Of a stretch of DNA of 64,000 nucleotides, positions 63,760 to 64,000 are shown in pieces. The notes beneath the pieces were generated by a model. The model had not been told where the DNA came from. It saw nothing but the letters and a program-made list of their open reading frames with translations, and made no database searches. The DNA is from Gordionus sp. m RMFG-2023 (taxonomy: Eukaryota; Nematomorpha; Gordioida; Chordodea; Parachordodidae): assembly GCF_954871325.1 (NCBI RefSeq), contig NC_088778.1:25033120-25097119 (forward strand). Direction: 5' to 3'. Numbering within the stretch: the first letter of the stretch is position 1; each line of letters starts with the position of its first letter. A program made the translations under genes and the position numbers.

Positions 63760-64000
63760 TTAAGGCTTAAAACGATATATTATATTTAATATTAAATTGA
63801 TGTTTTGAAAAGATAAAAATGATTTTTATAATATTAAATTGATTAAATTTTACCGATTATTATATTGTATCATTCAATAAATAATATAATGATACCTGGT
63901 GATAGGTAAAATTTTGGTCAAAATTACTAGAAATATAAGATGGAATTTACAAAATACAACTTAACATATCTCAAACCTTTAATAAACCTACTAGCCCTGA

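Overview
This window is nuclear DNA of an animal. It is very AT-rich (about three quarters A+T by eye), has GT-AG introns from 39 bp to several kb, and is full of DNA-transposon debris. The phase-1 extracellular modules (F5/8C or fucolectin type, immunoglobulin, sushi), a PEMT gene and a CYP3-like P450 point to a metazoan. The sequence alone does not fix the phylum. No rRNA, CRISPR, operon or plasmid feature was seen.

Layout. (1) Positions 305-33063 on the + strand hold most of one large multi-exon gene for a type I membrane protein: two F5/8C (fucolectin-like) domains, seven Ig-like modules, a run of sushi/CCP modules, one transmembrane helix and a short cytoplasmic tail. A stop codon and an AATAAA signal follow. 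The first exon (signal peptide) lies upstream of the window. Nearly every module is bounded by phase-1 introns, and exon phases were checked junction by junction. (2) Positions 33.2-40.8 kb are intergenic, with a large palindrome, a tRNA-derived SINE, three copies of a 560-bp hAT-type MITE and two tandem arrays. (3) Positions 40837-44258 (+) encode phosphatidylethanolamine N-methyltransferase, complete except for its N-terminal exon. (4) Positions 44.3-53.3 kb are gene-poor: a 230-bp (CTTT)n tract, a MULE remnant, and a decayed hAT transposon (48525-51111) with recognisable ends and target-site duplication. (5) Positions 53304-58890 (-) carry the C-terminal half of a CYP3-like cytochrome P450. 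Its introns hold a Merlin transposase remnant and a LINE endonuclease remnant, and a 366-bp MITE with a perfect target-site duplication lies just 5' of the last exon found. (6) Positions 59.3-64 kb are transposon-rich, including a Tip100-like hAT derivative with a perfect 8-bp duplication and a second element nested in its transposase gene.

The most interesting object is the receptor. An F5/8C(2)-Ig(7)-CCP(about 7)-TM order is not one I recognise. It also has a sushi domain split by an insertion of about 200 residues, two cysteine-less Ig modules and two dibasic, convertase-like sites. Its likely role (recognition, adhesion or innate immunity) is inferred from domain content only. The three host genes share no evident pathway.
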